Source: Rhizoclosmatium globosum
Lineage: Eukaryota; Chytridiomycota; Chytridiomycetes; Chytridiales; Chytriomycetaceae
Reading direction: 5' to 3'
Assembly: GCA_002104985.1 (NCBI GenBank)
Contig: MCGO01000008.1
Coordinates: 558,001 to 622,000 of the forward strand
DNA length: 64,000 bases
Shown here: one piece after another, positions 36,827-47,737 of the stretch
Layout: every line of letters begins with the position of its first letter
Position numbering within the stretch: the stretch's first letter is position 1
Notes under the pieces: model-generated
Told to the model about the DNA's origin: nothing
Database searches by the model: none
Seen by the model: the letters and a program-made list of their open reading frames with translations, nothing else
Made by a program: the position numbers and the translations under genes

Positions 36827-38735
36827 ATGTCGTCCGTGATTTCAAAGACCAGTTACGCTTCCACCCCCAGTCTCTTAAACCCCCAACTAAACCCGCGCCA
36901 ATAACAACAGGAGAGGCCCTGAACAAAAAGTCGACCGTCACCATGAAGCCAAACCCCTCGGTTTCATCTGGTTCAACACCGCCGCCTGGGTCGCCGGGAT
37001 CTTCTGGACCTGCAACACAAGACTCACAACTGGCGTCAGCTACAGATCCTTTGACCGTGGAAGCGCCGATTTGTTTACAAGGCGTGCACAGCAACCTACT
37101 TTTGCGCGTGTGGGATCGCGTATATGGGTTACAGGAGCACAAAGAGTCCCGCCAAGAGGAGCATGATTTTCATTTTCATGGTTCTGTTTGGGATGGTGGC
37201 GTTGATTTACTTCTTGACGTATTTGCGTGCAGGGATGGTGTACGCGGATCAGAATGGTATCCTGTTGACGCGTTAAAGTTTATTGGGTATGGTTTGGAGC
37301 TCCTTATGTGTACGTGTTTCCGGGAGGCTGTGTGTGGGTCACTAAAACTCACTGTTCTCAGTGCTTACTTCGCCGGACAAGTCTCCAACGCTGATCAAGC
37401 TAGCACGTACTTTGCTGTTCTTATGGCATACTGTACAATGTTCCTTGGTTTCTTGATCTCCATCGCCCGTCCTCCATTTGGAGAAATCTTCTCCGTTCTT
37501 TGCGTTTGGAGTATGCTTACTGCTTTGAACCAAATCTCCAAGATGTATCAAGCGGCTATTGATGGTGAAGTTGACAATAAGGTTGACGTTTGGACTCTTG
37601 GTGCTCTTCGTAATGCTACCTTCTTTGGATGGGCTGGAAATGCCATCAGCTTCTTCTTGGTTCGCTCGTGAGTAAACTAAGCTATTGCTCAGCGAAAACT
37701 TACTCCCCATCTTACAAGTGGTTTTTGAGTTACGATTTGGGTGAATTAGCAATGGCGTTCACTGTGTTCGTCGCCAAGATTGTAGTCATGCTCATTTTTG
37801 TCAACAATGCCGTCGAAGAGACGCAAATCGATACTGTTGCGCAAATGGAAACCCTTACTTCTTCCTTGGATGAACAGATGGCTGCATCGGACAAGTTGCT
37901 AGAAAAGATGATTCCCACGAGGTTTGACATCTATCCCTCAACATCATGGACTAATAATTTTTTAGCGTTTTGGACCAGCTAAAAAGTGGTAAAGCTACTG
38001 GTGCCGAAGAATACGAATGTGTTACTGTGTTCTTTTCTGACATTGCCAACTTTACTCCATTGTCCCAACGAACTTCTGTATGTACTTCATATTGTTCAGC
38101 ACACAATCAATCAATTAGAATTTTCTCCACCGGACTTCTTTATGCTAACTTCATCCTCCATTTAGACAAAAGACATGCTTGCCTCCCTCAACAACATGTG
38201 GGTTGAATACGACAAAATCTCAAAACGACACGGTATGTACAAGGTCGAAACGATTGGAGACGCTTTCCTCGGGGTTGTTGGTGCTCCAGATCGCGTTCCA
38301 GACCACGCAATTCGTGCTACCGAATTCTCGATTGGTAACTACAGCTCTTCCGATTTTTCTTCAATTTAAAACGTTTGTTTGTAGATATTATTGATATGAT
38401 CAAGGGCTTCCGTCTCGTGACTGGCGAGCCAATTCAAATCCGTGCTGGTTTGAACTCAGGACCTGTGACGGCCGGTATTCTTGGAGAGTCAAATCCACAT
38501 TGGTGCATTGTTGGAGACACGGTAACCCTCGCGTCTAAAATGGAGGCTACATCGAAGCACATGAAGATTCACATTTCTGAGAGCACATATAACTTGATTC
38601 GATCATGCGGAAAGTTCAAGTTCTCAGAATCTGAACCAATAGTCGTGAAGGTAAGGTGTAATTTTAATACTGAAAATTCTAATTTCATTTTAGAACACGA
38701 CGATCAATACTTTCTTTGTGGAGGGCCGTCTTTGA
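36827..38735 (+). CDS. fourth rhodopsin-guanylyl cyclase, NeoR-like but with altered retinal pocket
   Basis: Aligns with the NeoR-type gene at 1114-2966. It has a tiny first exon (MSSVISKT), the same linker (TSSLDEQMAASDKLLEK) and a cyclase ending NTTINTFFVEGRL. The retinal Lys is kept (FTVFVAKIVVMLIF). The acid four residues before it is Val, and the helix 3 motif reads PVDALKFIGYGLELL, with Gly where others have Glu and Glu where NeoR has Asp. The cyclase keeps the metal Asps (VFFSDIANF, TIGDAF) and guanine-type Glu/Cys but has VTLASK for VNTASR. The rhodopsin part reads in three frames, each step -1, near 36955, 37075 and 37257. The join at about 37678-37730 is also unclear. Either a decaying paralogue or, given the same errors in neighbours, an intact gene in flawed sequence. 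Confidence 0.8.
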
Positions 38736-38855
38736 CTTTCGATTTGGTACATTTTGAATTCTGTTTTGATTCTCCTCGATCTTATTTCGATTTGGTTACC
38801 CCTTTTTATATGCGCTTTTTTTTTATAAATTAATAAATACACAACAAAACAACAA

Positions 38856-39723
38856 ATGGAACACCTTGATTCACTCAACCTCCTTCACTCAATGTATCCG
38901 GATGAAGTAACCATACTTGATCCATCGTCACTTGTTCTACCACTTGATCCAGATAATCCACCCACAGAAGATGTTTCCGTGAATCTATTGATACAACACC
39001 CAGACCATCTCATACATACCATCAACCTGCACCTTCTTTACCCATTTTCATCTCCATCAGCATCGCTTGAATCTAGTGTACGACATGACTCCTGGATGAC
39101 ACGGTCCATGCACACACAGCTGCAAGGTCTCTTGTCTCCCACAGTGACCTCTTTGAATCAATCGACCTGCTACGAGACACAATCCTAGCCTCATCCGTCA
39201 CCTCTTCTGCACATCTCCAATGTCTGAAACAACATCAACGGCAGCAGAACCCCAAGACAAAGACACGCTAAAGCGATACTGGTTTCTTCTTGTCTCCCTC
39301 TCAACCAGATCCAAACGAAACGACCTCGTCAACTGGGCCCCAGGACACAACCTGACCGGCTTTGTCCTCGCAGGAAAACCCGCCGTCGTCTGTTTGGAAG
39401 GAAGGACCGCGGATGTGGAGGCATACATGTCAGAGATCAAGTCGCTGAGTTGGGCGGATGTACCGTCGCATCAAAAGAAGATTTCGATTGTTCAGACTGA
39501 GACGATTGCGCAGAGAAAGTTTGCAGAGATGTCGGAGGTGACGGATTTGTTTGATATGGGTGGACATCGAGGGAATCGGCCGGACTTGGGGCAGGTGCGG
39601 CGGTGGATGGAAGAGAAAGGGTTGGGAAGTTATTTAATGATGTATTTGGGGGTCCGAATTCTGGGTTTGGGCAGGGATAGAGTTGTTGATAAAAGGTTGT
39701 ATTCCAATAAATATACACAGTAG
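38856..39723 (+). CDS. RWD domain protein, RWDD2-like
   Basis: The N-terminal RWD domain begins MEHLDSLNLLHSMYPDEV. The C-terminal part (KRYWFLLVSLSTRSKRNDLV, WAPGHNLTGFVLAGKPAV, DMGGHRGNRPDLGQVRRW) matches the DUF1115 region of RWDD2A/B proteins. To read both as one protein the frame must step -1 near 39140 (after CCC, into DLFESIDLLRDTILASSV) and -1 near 39253 (in CCCC). Both are short C runs, suggesting missing bases in the assembly. Function of the family is unknown. The 3' end overlaps the convergent histone-fold gene. Confidence 0.75.
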
Positions 39724-40721
39724 TGGAGCACGTCATTCCGCGTATCATCTCCAGCTTCGCCTTCGCCTTCTCCGTCTTCCTCTTCCGCTTCTTCCTCTTC
39801 TTGTTGCTCTCCCTCAGCTTGGTCTTGTTCATCCCCTGCAACTGTTTCATTCCTGTCTTCATTCATAGCGTCTCCTTCCTCGGCCTGAGGATTCATATCT
39901 TCGTCAACGGGCTCTTCTTCATCTGCAGCAGCACGTTTCTCTAAGGCCGCTTTCGCTTCTTGTGCCTTTTTGATGGTCAACATTGGAGGGAGGAGGTCTA
40001 TAAAGTATAAATTAATACGCGTTCGATCCAGTCAGCAGAACAAACCTTCGAGAAAGTTGAGGTTGCTGACTTCACGGACAGTTTTGGCTGGCAACAGATG
40101 TGAGCGACACTATCAACTCAAACAAAGCACAACAAACCCATGTCCTTGTATGCCACCGTTTTCCGGTGATCCTTGACAGCCGTTTCCAAGCACGCTGTAG
40201 CAAAGTACTCAAGGAAGCGTTCCTTCAAAGGAGAGCATCAACACACGCACATACTCGGACACGAAGCAAGACAAACACACCGCAGCGAAGCCCAGGGCAG
40301 TTGCGGCATCCAAACCCGCCATCAACACATCCTCGTCCTCCTTCATGATAGCCTTGACACGCGGGATCGGAATCTTCGGGGCTTTGAGGCCGCCACCGCC
40401 GCCGTTGTCCTTGTCGCCGGCGTCGTCGTCGTTGTTCGCGCGGGCCTTCTTTGCCGTTGCCGCGCGTTTCGGCGACGGGCGCTTTTGTTGGAGTTGTTGT
40501 TGATTGTGAAGGAGTGGCTGCTGGGCCAGGACGGGCACGAGCGGAACAAGTGGATTGCCGAATGCGTCCATTGGAACCATCATTGGAACTCCGTTGGCCC
40601 CGGGGACATAGCCCATTCCAACGGGGACGGTGTAGTAGGCGAACTGTTGCTGCTGCTGCTGTTGTTGTTGCTGCGCTTGCAGTTGGAGCTGCTGTTGGTA
40701 CTCTTCCTCACTCAACTCCAT
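39630..40721 (-). CDS. histone-fold protein, CHRAC/Dpb3-like
   Basis: Starts with a Gln-rich stretch, then a basic linker (RPSPKRAATAKKARANN). The histone fold reads IPIPRVKAIMKEDEDVLMAG then, after a short intron, ERFLEYFATACLETAVKDHR and KTVAYKDM. The following exon gives TVREVSNLNFLE and, after another intron, LLPPMLTIKKAQE and a long Glu/Asp-rich tail. The layout (NF-YC-like fold, acidic tail) fits the CHRAC15 or Dpb3/POLE4 subunits of chromatin remodellers and DNA polymerase epsilon. The join between KTVAYKDM and the next exon does not keep frame with the visible splice sites. The last codons overlap the convergent RWDD2-like gene by about 94 bp, so the true end may lie upstream. Confidence 0.72.
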
Positions 40722-40761
40722 TGGTTTACGAGAACTTTTTTTTATTTATTTATTGAATCAT

Positions 40762-41840
40762 CTATGCTTTTCCAACATCAGACCAAGCGTCAGAAGTGTT
40801 AAATGTCAGTGTGTCGGAACGTGGAACGAATAGAGTACGGGACTTCTTGGGTTTGGCATCGTCCAATTCTTCAACATATTCCTTATTGTCGCCGGCATCA
40901 ACAGGCTCTTCCACTAATTCGACATCAGCTGCAAGAGTTTCCATTGAATCAGACTTGCGCAAGTACTGACGAACAACTTCATCCGCAACTGAAGGAGACT
41001 CGACAGATGTCATCTGAATCACTGGAGCTTCCACTGCAGCTCGTGCAGCTTCTTCCTTCTTTGCTTCCTTCTTTGCCTCTGCCTCAGCCGCCTTGTTCTC
41101 CTTAATCTTCTTTCTTGTTTCACGAGCAACCCCAAACACAGTGTTCCACATCCGCTTGAAGACACCCACAAACGACGACTTTGCCTTCTTGGACACGCCC
41201 CATCGATACGTGGCTCCAAAGCACAGTCCCAGTCCAACCGCATTCGCCGCAAAGAAGGTGTTTGTGTGTCTATCGTCCCACATGCAAATAGCAAACTGAG
41301 CGGCCTTTGCGATTCCAAGGCACCTGTGGATCAAGCGACGCTCGGCGGCAGACTCGACGCAGAGGCTGTTTTCGTTGTATGTTTGGTGTTTGTTCATGGT
41401 TAAAGCAACCACATCACATCGAAAAGAAACAAAGAAGACACGCACCCCTGCGCCGCAAGAAAGGCAACAACGGCATCCGACGCCACGGCAAACTGGGGCA
41501 TGTGCAAGTCCGAGACGGTGTGGTTCTGCGCCATCGCCATTCCAATCAACGTGCTCAGCGAGTCGATCGCCGCCCGGTGAGACGCAACGGCCTCGCGATC
41601 GCCGAGTCGAAGCGATGATGCCGGCGCAGATTGAAGCGACTTGGCGAACAGGGCACTCCGCTTGTCCGCCGAGGTGACTAATGGTACTGCAGACATGTGC
41701 TGCGGGGTCACGCCCGAATCGCCGATCGCCTGGCCCTGCTCGGCGTAGCCATACAGTCCCACACTCGCTGACAATGTCGACACAAGTGCATGGTACCCGA
41801 ACCACAGCTTCTCAAAGTCACTGGCTGTTTCAGTCGACAT
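40762..41840 (-). CDS. unrecognised protein with coiled, charged C-terminus
   Basis: Two exons joined by a GT-AG intron of about 90 nt near 41360-41448. The N-terminal part is helical (DFEKLWFGYHALVSTLSASV) and includes AVASDAVVAFLAAQG. The second exon has a hydrophobic segment (TFFAANAVGLGLCFGATY), then a Lys/Glu/Ala-rich helix (ENKAAEAEAKKEAKKEEAA) and a tail ending NTSDAWSDVGKA. About 320 residues. Possibly membrane-associated. I considered a PEX11-like protein but see no diagnostic motif. Confidence 0.6.
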
Positions 41841-42060
41841 CTGTTTTTGGGAGACAAAGCAGCGAAGTCAACAAATTAATAACAAACATAGTACTACTTT
41901 TCCCTGCCATAGAATTGATACCATAAATTCATAACGTGATTTGGTCATCGTAGCCGTTGTATGGAAATAAGTATGTTTGCGAGCGACACATTTTTGACAT
42001 TATCAAATAGGTAGAAAATATCATCTATTAAAGAACAGAGAGGTGAATAAATCCATTCGT

Positions 42061-43573
42061 CTACTTTTGCTTCTTGTGAGCAGCAATAACCTTCTGCAAG
42101 TCAGGCTTGTAATCGTAGTCAGTCAACTCATCAGCAACTCCAAAGAAGGACAACATTGAAAACACAGTACGCATAATCACTCGTCCAACCTTGGCCTTAA
42201 ATGGAGTTCCGTTCTTCATTCTGTCAGCCACAAGTCTTGCGTTCTTGTAAACTTTCTCGATACGTGGAGCACGTGCCTTGTAAAACAGCTTGAACACTGT
42301 CTCGTAGTCCTTGGCACCAAACTCGGCAAAAAGGTCAGACAAAACAACTGCATCCTCAAGTCCAGAACACAATCCTTGTCCAATCGTTGGAATCGTTCCG
42401 TGAGCAGCATCTCCGACAAGCAACACGCGGCCCTTGTGGTACTTGTTCATATCAGGCAAATCGTAGATAGTCAATGGAGTAATTCGGGAGGAGTGGCGGA
42501 TACAGTCCACAATGTGCTTTGGAATACCCCATCCCTCCACAGCAACAGCCAATCGCTTACTTTCCTTTGGCAAGTCACTGGTTGGTCTCCAAGCGTCTCT
42601 GTCCTCTGCAGTACTGCTCGTGTCATCGCTCTGAGCAGTTCTCTCCAAAACCATCCAAGATCCATACTTGTCGCTACAGTTTCCACAGAACACCATGTTT
42701 CCGTTAACGTTGTCTCCATAAACTGCCATATCACTGCCAAATTCGAGTTTGCTAGGCAAACCGGCGTATCCAGGAACCTCCAACCCACGCTCAAACACTC
42801 CAATGTATCCAATGGACCAGAACTCTGGCTTGGGAACGTCAGGGAACAAGAGTTTTCTCGTGGTACTGTGAATTCCGTCGGCGCCGATAACAAAGTCCGC
42901 TTTCTGGACAGTTCCATCTTCAAAACGGACGGTAACACCTTCTCCAGTTTCCTCAAGGCCAATGAGCTTCTTTCCGACAAAGACTTTGATTCCGGCAGTT
43001 CCGCATGAACGCATAATTGGGCCGTGGATGTCGCCGCGGAGGTACTGGAAGGAGGTCGTGTTCTTGTTGTTAAAGTGGGCGATTGGGTCGGAACCATCCA
43101 TGTTCATGAGAAGGAACTCCTTAACGTCGCAGTGGGGAGCGGCGAGGACAGCTTCCTCTAGGCCGAGGTTTCGAAGGGCAGTCATTCCGTTTGTGTACAC
43201 TATAAAGACAGGGAGTTACTAACAATGTTGCGAGAGGGGTCAAGTCAATACTCTGTCAATATCTTCTTTGGATATTGGGTGGCCTTGGCAGGGCAAGGAA
43301 TTGGAAATACAGCATTCAAGCCAACTTACTCGAAATGGCACCACCTTGGGTCTCTCCGAATTGAATGTTGACTGGAGTGCCTTCCGCCTGAGCCTTGCGA
43401 ATGGCTTCGCCGAGATCAACTCTGTCGTAAACAGTAACGTTGAAGCCTTGCTTCTTCAATCCGTATGCAGTGGCAAGACCAACTGGGCCGGCTCCGATAA
43501 CAACTACTTTTGGTACGTTGGAGGTGGACGGTGCGGGACTCTTGGCGGAGACAGATGGTGAAGTCGTGCTCAT
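42061..43573 (-). CDS. FAD-dependent monooxygenase
   Basis: Flavoprotein hydroxylase of the UbiH/kynurenine- or salicylate-hydroxylase type. The dinucleotide-binding motif is near the N-terminus (VVVIGAGPVGLATAYGLK). The DG motif reads FVIGADGIHSTTRK, and the FAD ribityl motif GRVLLVGDAAHGTIPTIGQG. One intron of about 125 nt (near 43203-43327) splits the first about 85 residues from the rest. The C-terminus (YDYKPDLQKVIAAHKKQK) is basic. The substrate cannot be told from sequence. About 460 residues, normal for the family, with no frame break seen. Confidence 0.88.
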
Positions 43574-43685
43574 TTTTTGCCAATTTGAAGGAAGAGAGCA
43601 AAACAACACAAGCAACACAAGGCGATACAGATCATTCATACAGAAGAAATAACACATAACTAAGAAACAAACATACGCAATAACA

Positions 43686-45693
43686 TCACATCATGGTCAA
43701 CGCATCCAAAAATCCATTACAGACATCCTTAATCACATTCCTGTCAGGAACACTGGCCATGGTACCATAAATTGCTGCAACATCTCCATTACCAGCATTT
43801 GGATCCTTTCTCAACAAAGCAACAGCATCTTGGACGTCCTTCACAAGGATGTATCCCGACTTTGTCGTCAAATAAGTACAAGCAATGTGAATAGCTGGTG
43901 GGTTTTGGAGTACATTCAAGTGCCATCCCTTTCTGTCCAGCAAATCAGCGACGGCAAAGATTTTGATGGCTGGAGTTGTGGAATCAAATGCAACAACTGA
44001 GACGGCTGGGTTACCAATCAGTTTCAATCCATCAATCGCCTTGATACTATATCCCAAATTATTAGCAAATCGAAATAAACATCTCAAATGAATGTCCGTC
44101 CTTACCCATCAGCAATCAACCGCGCCGTTTCAATAATCTGACGAGTCGTCTCAACATAACCACTCTCCCCAAATACATCATCGCCGCCCAACACCCCGCA
44201 ACAAGCGCTCCAGGCCGAGACCCCGCCATCGTCGGCGACGCATACACACCACCAGGCCACTCCGTCTGAATGAAATACTGGTAATTTCTGAGCTCCTTCG
44301 ATCTGTACATAATCACCGACGACCCCTTTGGCGCGAACCCGTACTTGTGCGTGTCGCAAGAAATGGATGTGACACCTTCATTGCGGAAGTCGACAATGTA
44401 TGGGAGCGGGAAGCCGGCCTTTTCGGCGAAGGGGACGATGAAGCCTCCAGACAGGCGTCAACGTGGAGTGGGAGTTTGTGCTTGAGGGCGAGTTTCGAGA
44501 GGGCGGGGATGGGGTCGATGATTCCGTGGGGGAAGTTGGGGGCAGATCCGGCAAGCTGTATTTTTACAAAAAGTGTTACTATTTATAGGATTTTGATAGG
44601 ATCAGTAGATTATTACCATGATTGTGTTACTGTTGATGGCGCGAGCGAGTTTCTTCATATCAACTTCACCAGAGACTGGGTCCATAGGAATATGGACAAG
44701 CTTAACTCCAAAGTAAGCTGCGCCCTTATCAAAGCGAGTGAACCGTAACAGGAGCGATCCTGTCCAATACATTAATATGCACCTTAATTTGTGACAGCTT
44801 ACATTTCAGGCTCAGTCACACCACGAAGTTCCTTTGCCATGTCTCTGTAAGTCTTAATAGCTGTATATATAAAAAACTTGAGCATCAACTCGCGTCATCA
44901 AAGAGAATATACCCATCAAAAGCGATTCCGTTCCTCCAGAAGTCATACTTCCACAAGCAGATCCAGGTGCATTGTACATTCTCAAAACCATCGAAATGAC
45001 TTCAGCCTCCATCTGTCGAATACCCGGAAACAATTCTGGATGCAAAGGCTACAGTAAACCAAAATTGCTTGGTTATTAAGGTTCAGGCTGCAGGAAATGG
45101 GAAGAGTGCACTTACATTGGCAATTGTGAACATACCAAACGCCTCTGTGATTAACTTGTTGACTTCTTCTCCGCCGTGGTAGATGGCGCCACTGACTTTT
45201 CCGGCTTTCCAGTCGATGGTTTCGCGGCCTTTGAATCGTTTGAGTTCGGAGAGGACGGCGGCTGGTGGTGTTCCCTTTGAGGGCAAGGCGTGGGTTTTGA
45301 GGTTGTCTGGTATTGGATTATAGGTAATATAAGAGAGTGGATTCTAGGTTCTTTGATGTACCGGCGACATTCCCCACTATCTTCTTTTGAAGAGAGTCAA
45401 CGCTCTTTCCAACTTCGGCTGCGATTTTCTGGTCTGCACCTGGCACGAAGCGACGGATCAACGTGATGGCTCTCTGTGGGGTATAAGTAGTTTCGGTTTA
45501 GCAAGGGTGGTGATATCGTCCAGGTTAGTACCTGCGAGACGAACTTGATGAAGGCAGAGGCAGTTCCATAGATTCCCTTCACGCGAAGATACGCAACAAA
45601 GTATCGCGCGTACTTGAGGATGGTGTACGCAAAGAGAAGCGTTTTGAGCGTCTCGATTGGCCCGTTCGCGACGAGTTGGTGGACGGCTTCCAT
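43686..45693 (-). CDS. DPL1: sphingosine-1-phosphate lyase
   Basis: PLP enzyme that splits phosphorylated sphingoid bases in the ER. An N-terminal helix anchors it ([19 protein letters not shown]). Family motifs follow: [55 protein letters not shown] and the PLP Lys in [16 protein letters not shown]. The C-terminal part ends GFLDALTMM. At least seven short introns. The frame needs a -1 step near 44168 (CCCC), another near 44447 (after HVDACL), and a disturbed join near 44745. All are at short runs, so missing bases are the likely reason. The start at 45693 (MEAVHQLV) is chosen because an anchor follows; an upstream Met at 45807 is possible. Confidence 0.87.
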
Positions 45694-45835
45694 GGCTTCT
45701 TTTGGATAATCGATTTGAACAGAGATGAAATCAAGTATTCCAGTTTTCTTTTCAACGGAAAATGATAATTGCAAAATGATGACCAAAAGCCCAAATGCAC
45801 GCCACAATTAACAAGAGTGGTTGTGACAACTAGGT

Positions 45836-47657
45836 TCAAATCTCCTCTTCGTCGTCCACATTCTCCTCCCCTTCCTCATCTTCGTCGTCAAACTCCTCAT
45901 CGTCAGACTCTTCTGACGCTTGCTGTAACTCTGATTGCAACGTTAACATTCGGCCAGCAATTCGTGTAAATCCCCTGCCCCTCAGGAATGGACCCGTCAT
46001 CTCCGATAAACTTGCCATCCACGCGCTGGTTATCCAGTGCTGCCAGCTTCAACTGATACATGGTCAAATCACGCATCGAAAGCTTGACTTTCCATCTCTG
46101 TAGTTCAAGGAAACACTTGCGCAGTGTCATGAGTGTGTTGTACACGGGCATTAAGGATTCGTCCACAGGTTCCGTCATTTGTGGATTTTATACACCATTC
46201 GATAACACTATACAAAGTTTAGATATTGCTCCTTCAGAAAAAAAGGAGTCACCTTGTGCAACAAGAAATGCAAGACAGCTTGTCCCTCTGGAATGGTTCC
46301 ATCTGGTGAAATGAATTTGCCATCTACACGCTTATTATCAATTTCGCCCAGCTCCATCTGGATAGGAACGAGGTCATCGCACTTGAATGTGTACTTGAAA
46401 ACGATTTCCAAGTGATCCAACTTAGTTCTGATTCGAATAAGGCTTTCGTACACAGGTCGAAGGGATTTTCTCCACTAATGGCTTCACGAAGTGCGAGGAG
46501 TTCATGGGCGTCTCGTAACACTACAAGAACGTAGTTAGAATGAGTTATAAATGTAAGTTGCTGATATTATGAGGTGGAATATTCACCTGTTCCAACAACC
46601 AAATGACAGTGGCCTGCCCTGGTAAAACGGACCCATCTTTTCCTAAATACGAGCCATCGATACGTGCGGAATCAATTTCCAGTAATTCGTCTTGCAGCAT
46701 TTGGACTTCGGCCAGCGAGAATGCATGAGCAGAGCGACGTGCAATCAACTGTTGTAAATCATGCTTGATTTCTACAAGTCGAGTGTGAATAGGGAGGAGG
46801 AAAGGCGAAATGGCATCAAGTGCGTCTTTGAGTTCTTTGAGGAGGCTGACTGTTTTTGGTTGGGGGCTGTGACTTTAGAAATGCGTCATGACAAATGAGG
46901 CGAGGGGGGTGCGCACCGCATGAATTCAGTTTCGCTTCCAAGAGAGTGTATCCTGGGCCAAGGGATTTCGTGGGGGAGTTAGAACGAGAGTCTGTGTCTG
47001 AAGTACGCCTGAGGACTGCATTCGAAATGCGCTGAGTCAGGGATGTTCTGGCAGTGTTTTTGAAGCTGTTTACGGATGTTTCAGCAGTTTGGATGTGGTG
47101 TTCAAGGTCTTTGAGGAGGGCTTTTGTGAACAAGCCCGTTTCTAAGAGTTGTTGCATTGTGTGCTTGTACTTTGCAAGCTTCACATAGACTACTCAAAGT
47201 GTGAGTACTGAATGCGTTAAAGAACAGAGAGAAGGACGAACCAGGATACATGTGTTCAGCAACATGCCTTTCATTGACCAGAATCTAGGGGAAGAAGCCA
47301 TGAGTTCAATGCAACACGCAGCCATACTTACTGCAGGAACATCGGGATAATATCCTCGAGGATAGAGTCCGGCGACTCCTGGCCGTAGCCATCAAAGCCT
47401 GGCTGAGACAGATTCAAGTTTGCCGCGTCTTCGCCGGAGCGCGTTGAGGCGAGAAGACGCACGATCGCCGAGACTTCCTTCCAAAGTCGCGCCATTTCCT
47501 TTGAGCCACTTGGGGCCTTTCGAAGCGAGAGAAGGCGTTCGCGAATCGTCTTTAAGCGAGAAACAAGTTCGAGTGGATCGGTGATTGTTGGTGGTGTTGT
47601 TGTTGTTGTTGGTGGTGGCATTGTTGGTTGCTCGGTGGCTGGTGCGTCGCTGGACAT
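45836..47657 (-). CDS. UPF0662 / DUF2408 family protein
   Basis: Fungal protein of unknown function related to the S. pombe UPF0662 family. It starts MSSDAPATEQPTMPPP and has repeated blocks ending in a signature: IDSARIDGSYLGKDGSVLPG, IDNKRVDGKFISPDGTIPEG and LDNQRVDGKFIGDDGSIPEG. Each block begins with a helical part containing IR-x-x-L. It ends in an acidic tail (SDDEEFDDEDEEGEENVDD). A -1 step near 46463 (GGG run) and an unclear join near 45970 are needed to connect blocks. Start codons of this gene and the divergent SelO gene are 80 bp apart. Confidence 0.82.
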
Positions 47658-47737
47658 TGTCTTTCGTTCTTGTTTGGAGTTGGTTGGTTGTAGTGTTGGA
47701 TTTGGGATGACTCTTTTTGAATCAAACTCTGAATCAG

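Noticed and set aside
36943..37671. A 242-codon frame starting MKPNPSVSSGSTPPPG as a separate N-terminal domain of the fourth rhodopsin-cyclase.
   Set aside because: Other frames of the same DNA match the NeoR-type protein (GFIWFNTAAW, STKSPAKRSM, FLTYLRAGM), so the Pro/Ser-rich reading is a shadow produced by the frame steps.
40173..40802. Plus-strand frame with Leu and Val runs, possible membrane protein.
   Set aside because: It is the antisense of the polyQ and basic stretches of the histone-fold gene; the Leu run reflects CAG/CTG repeats.
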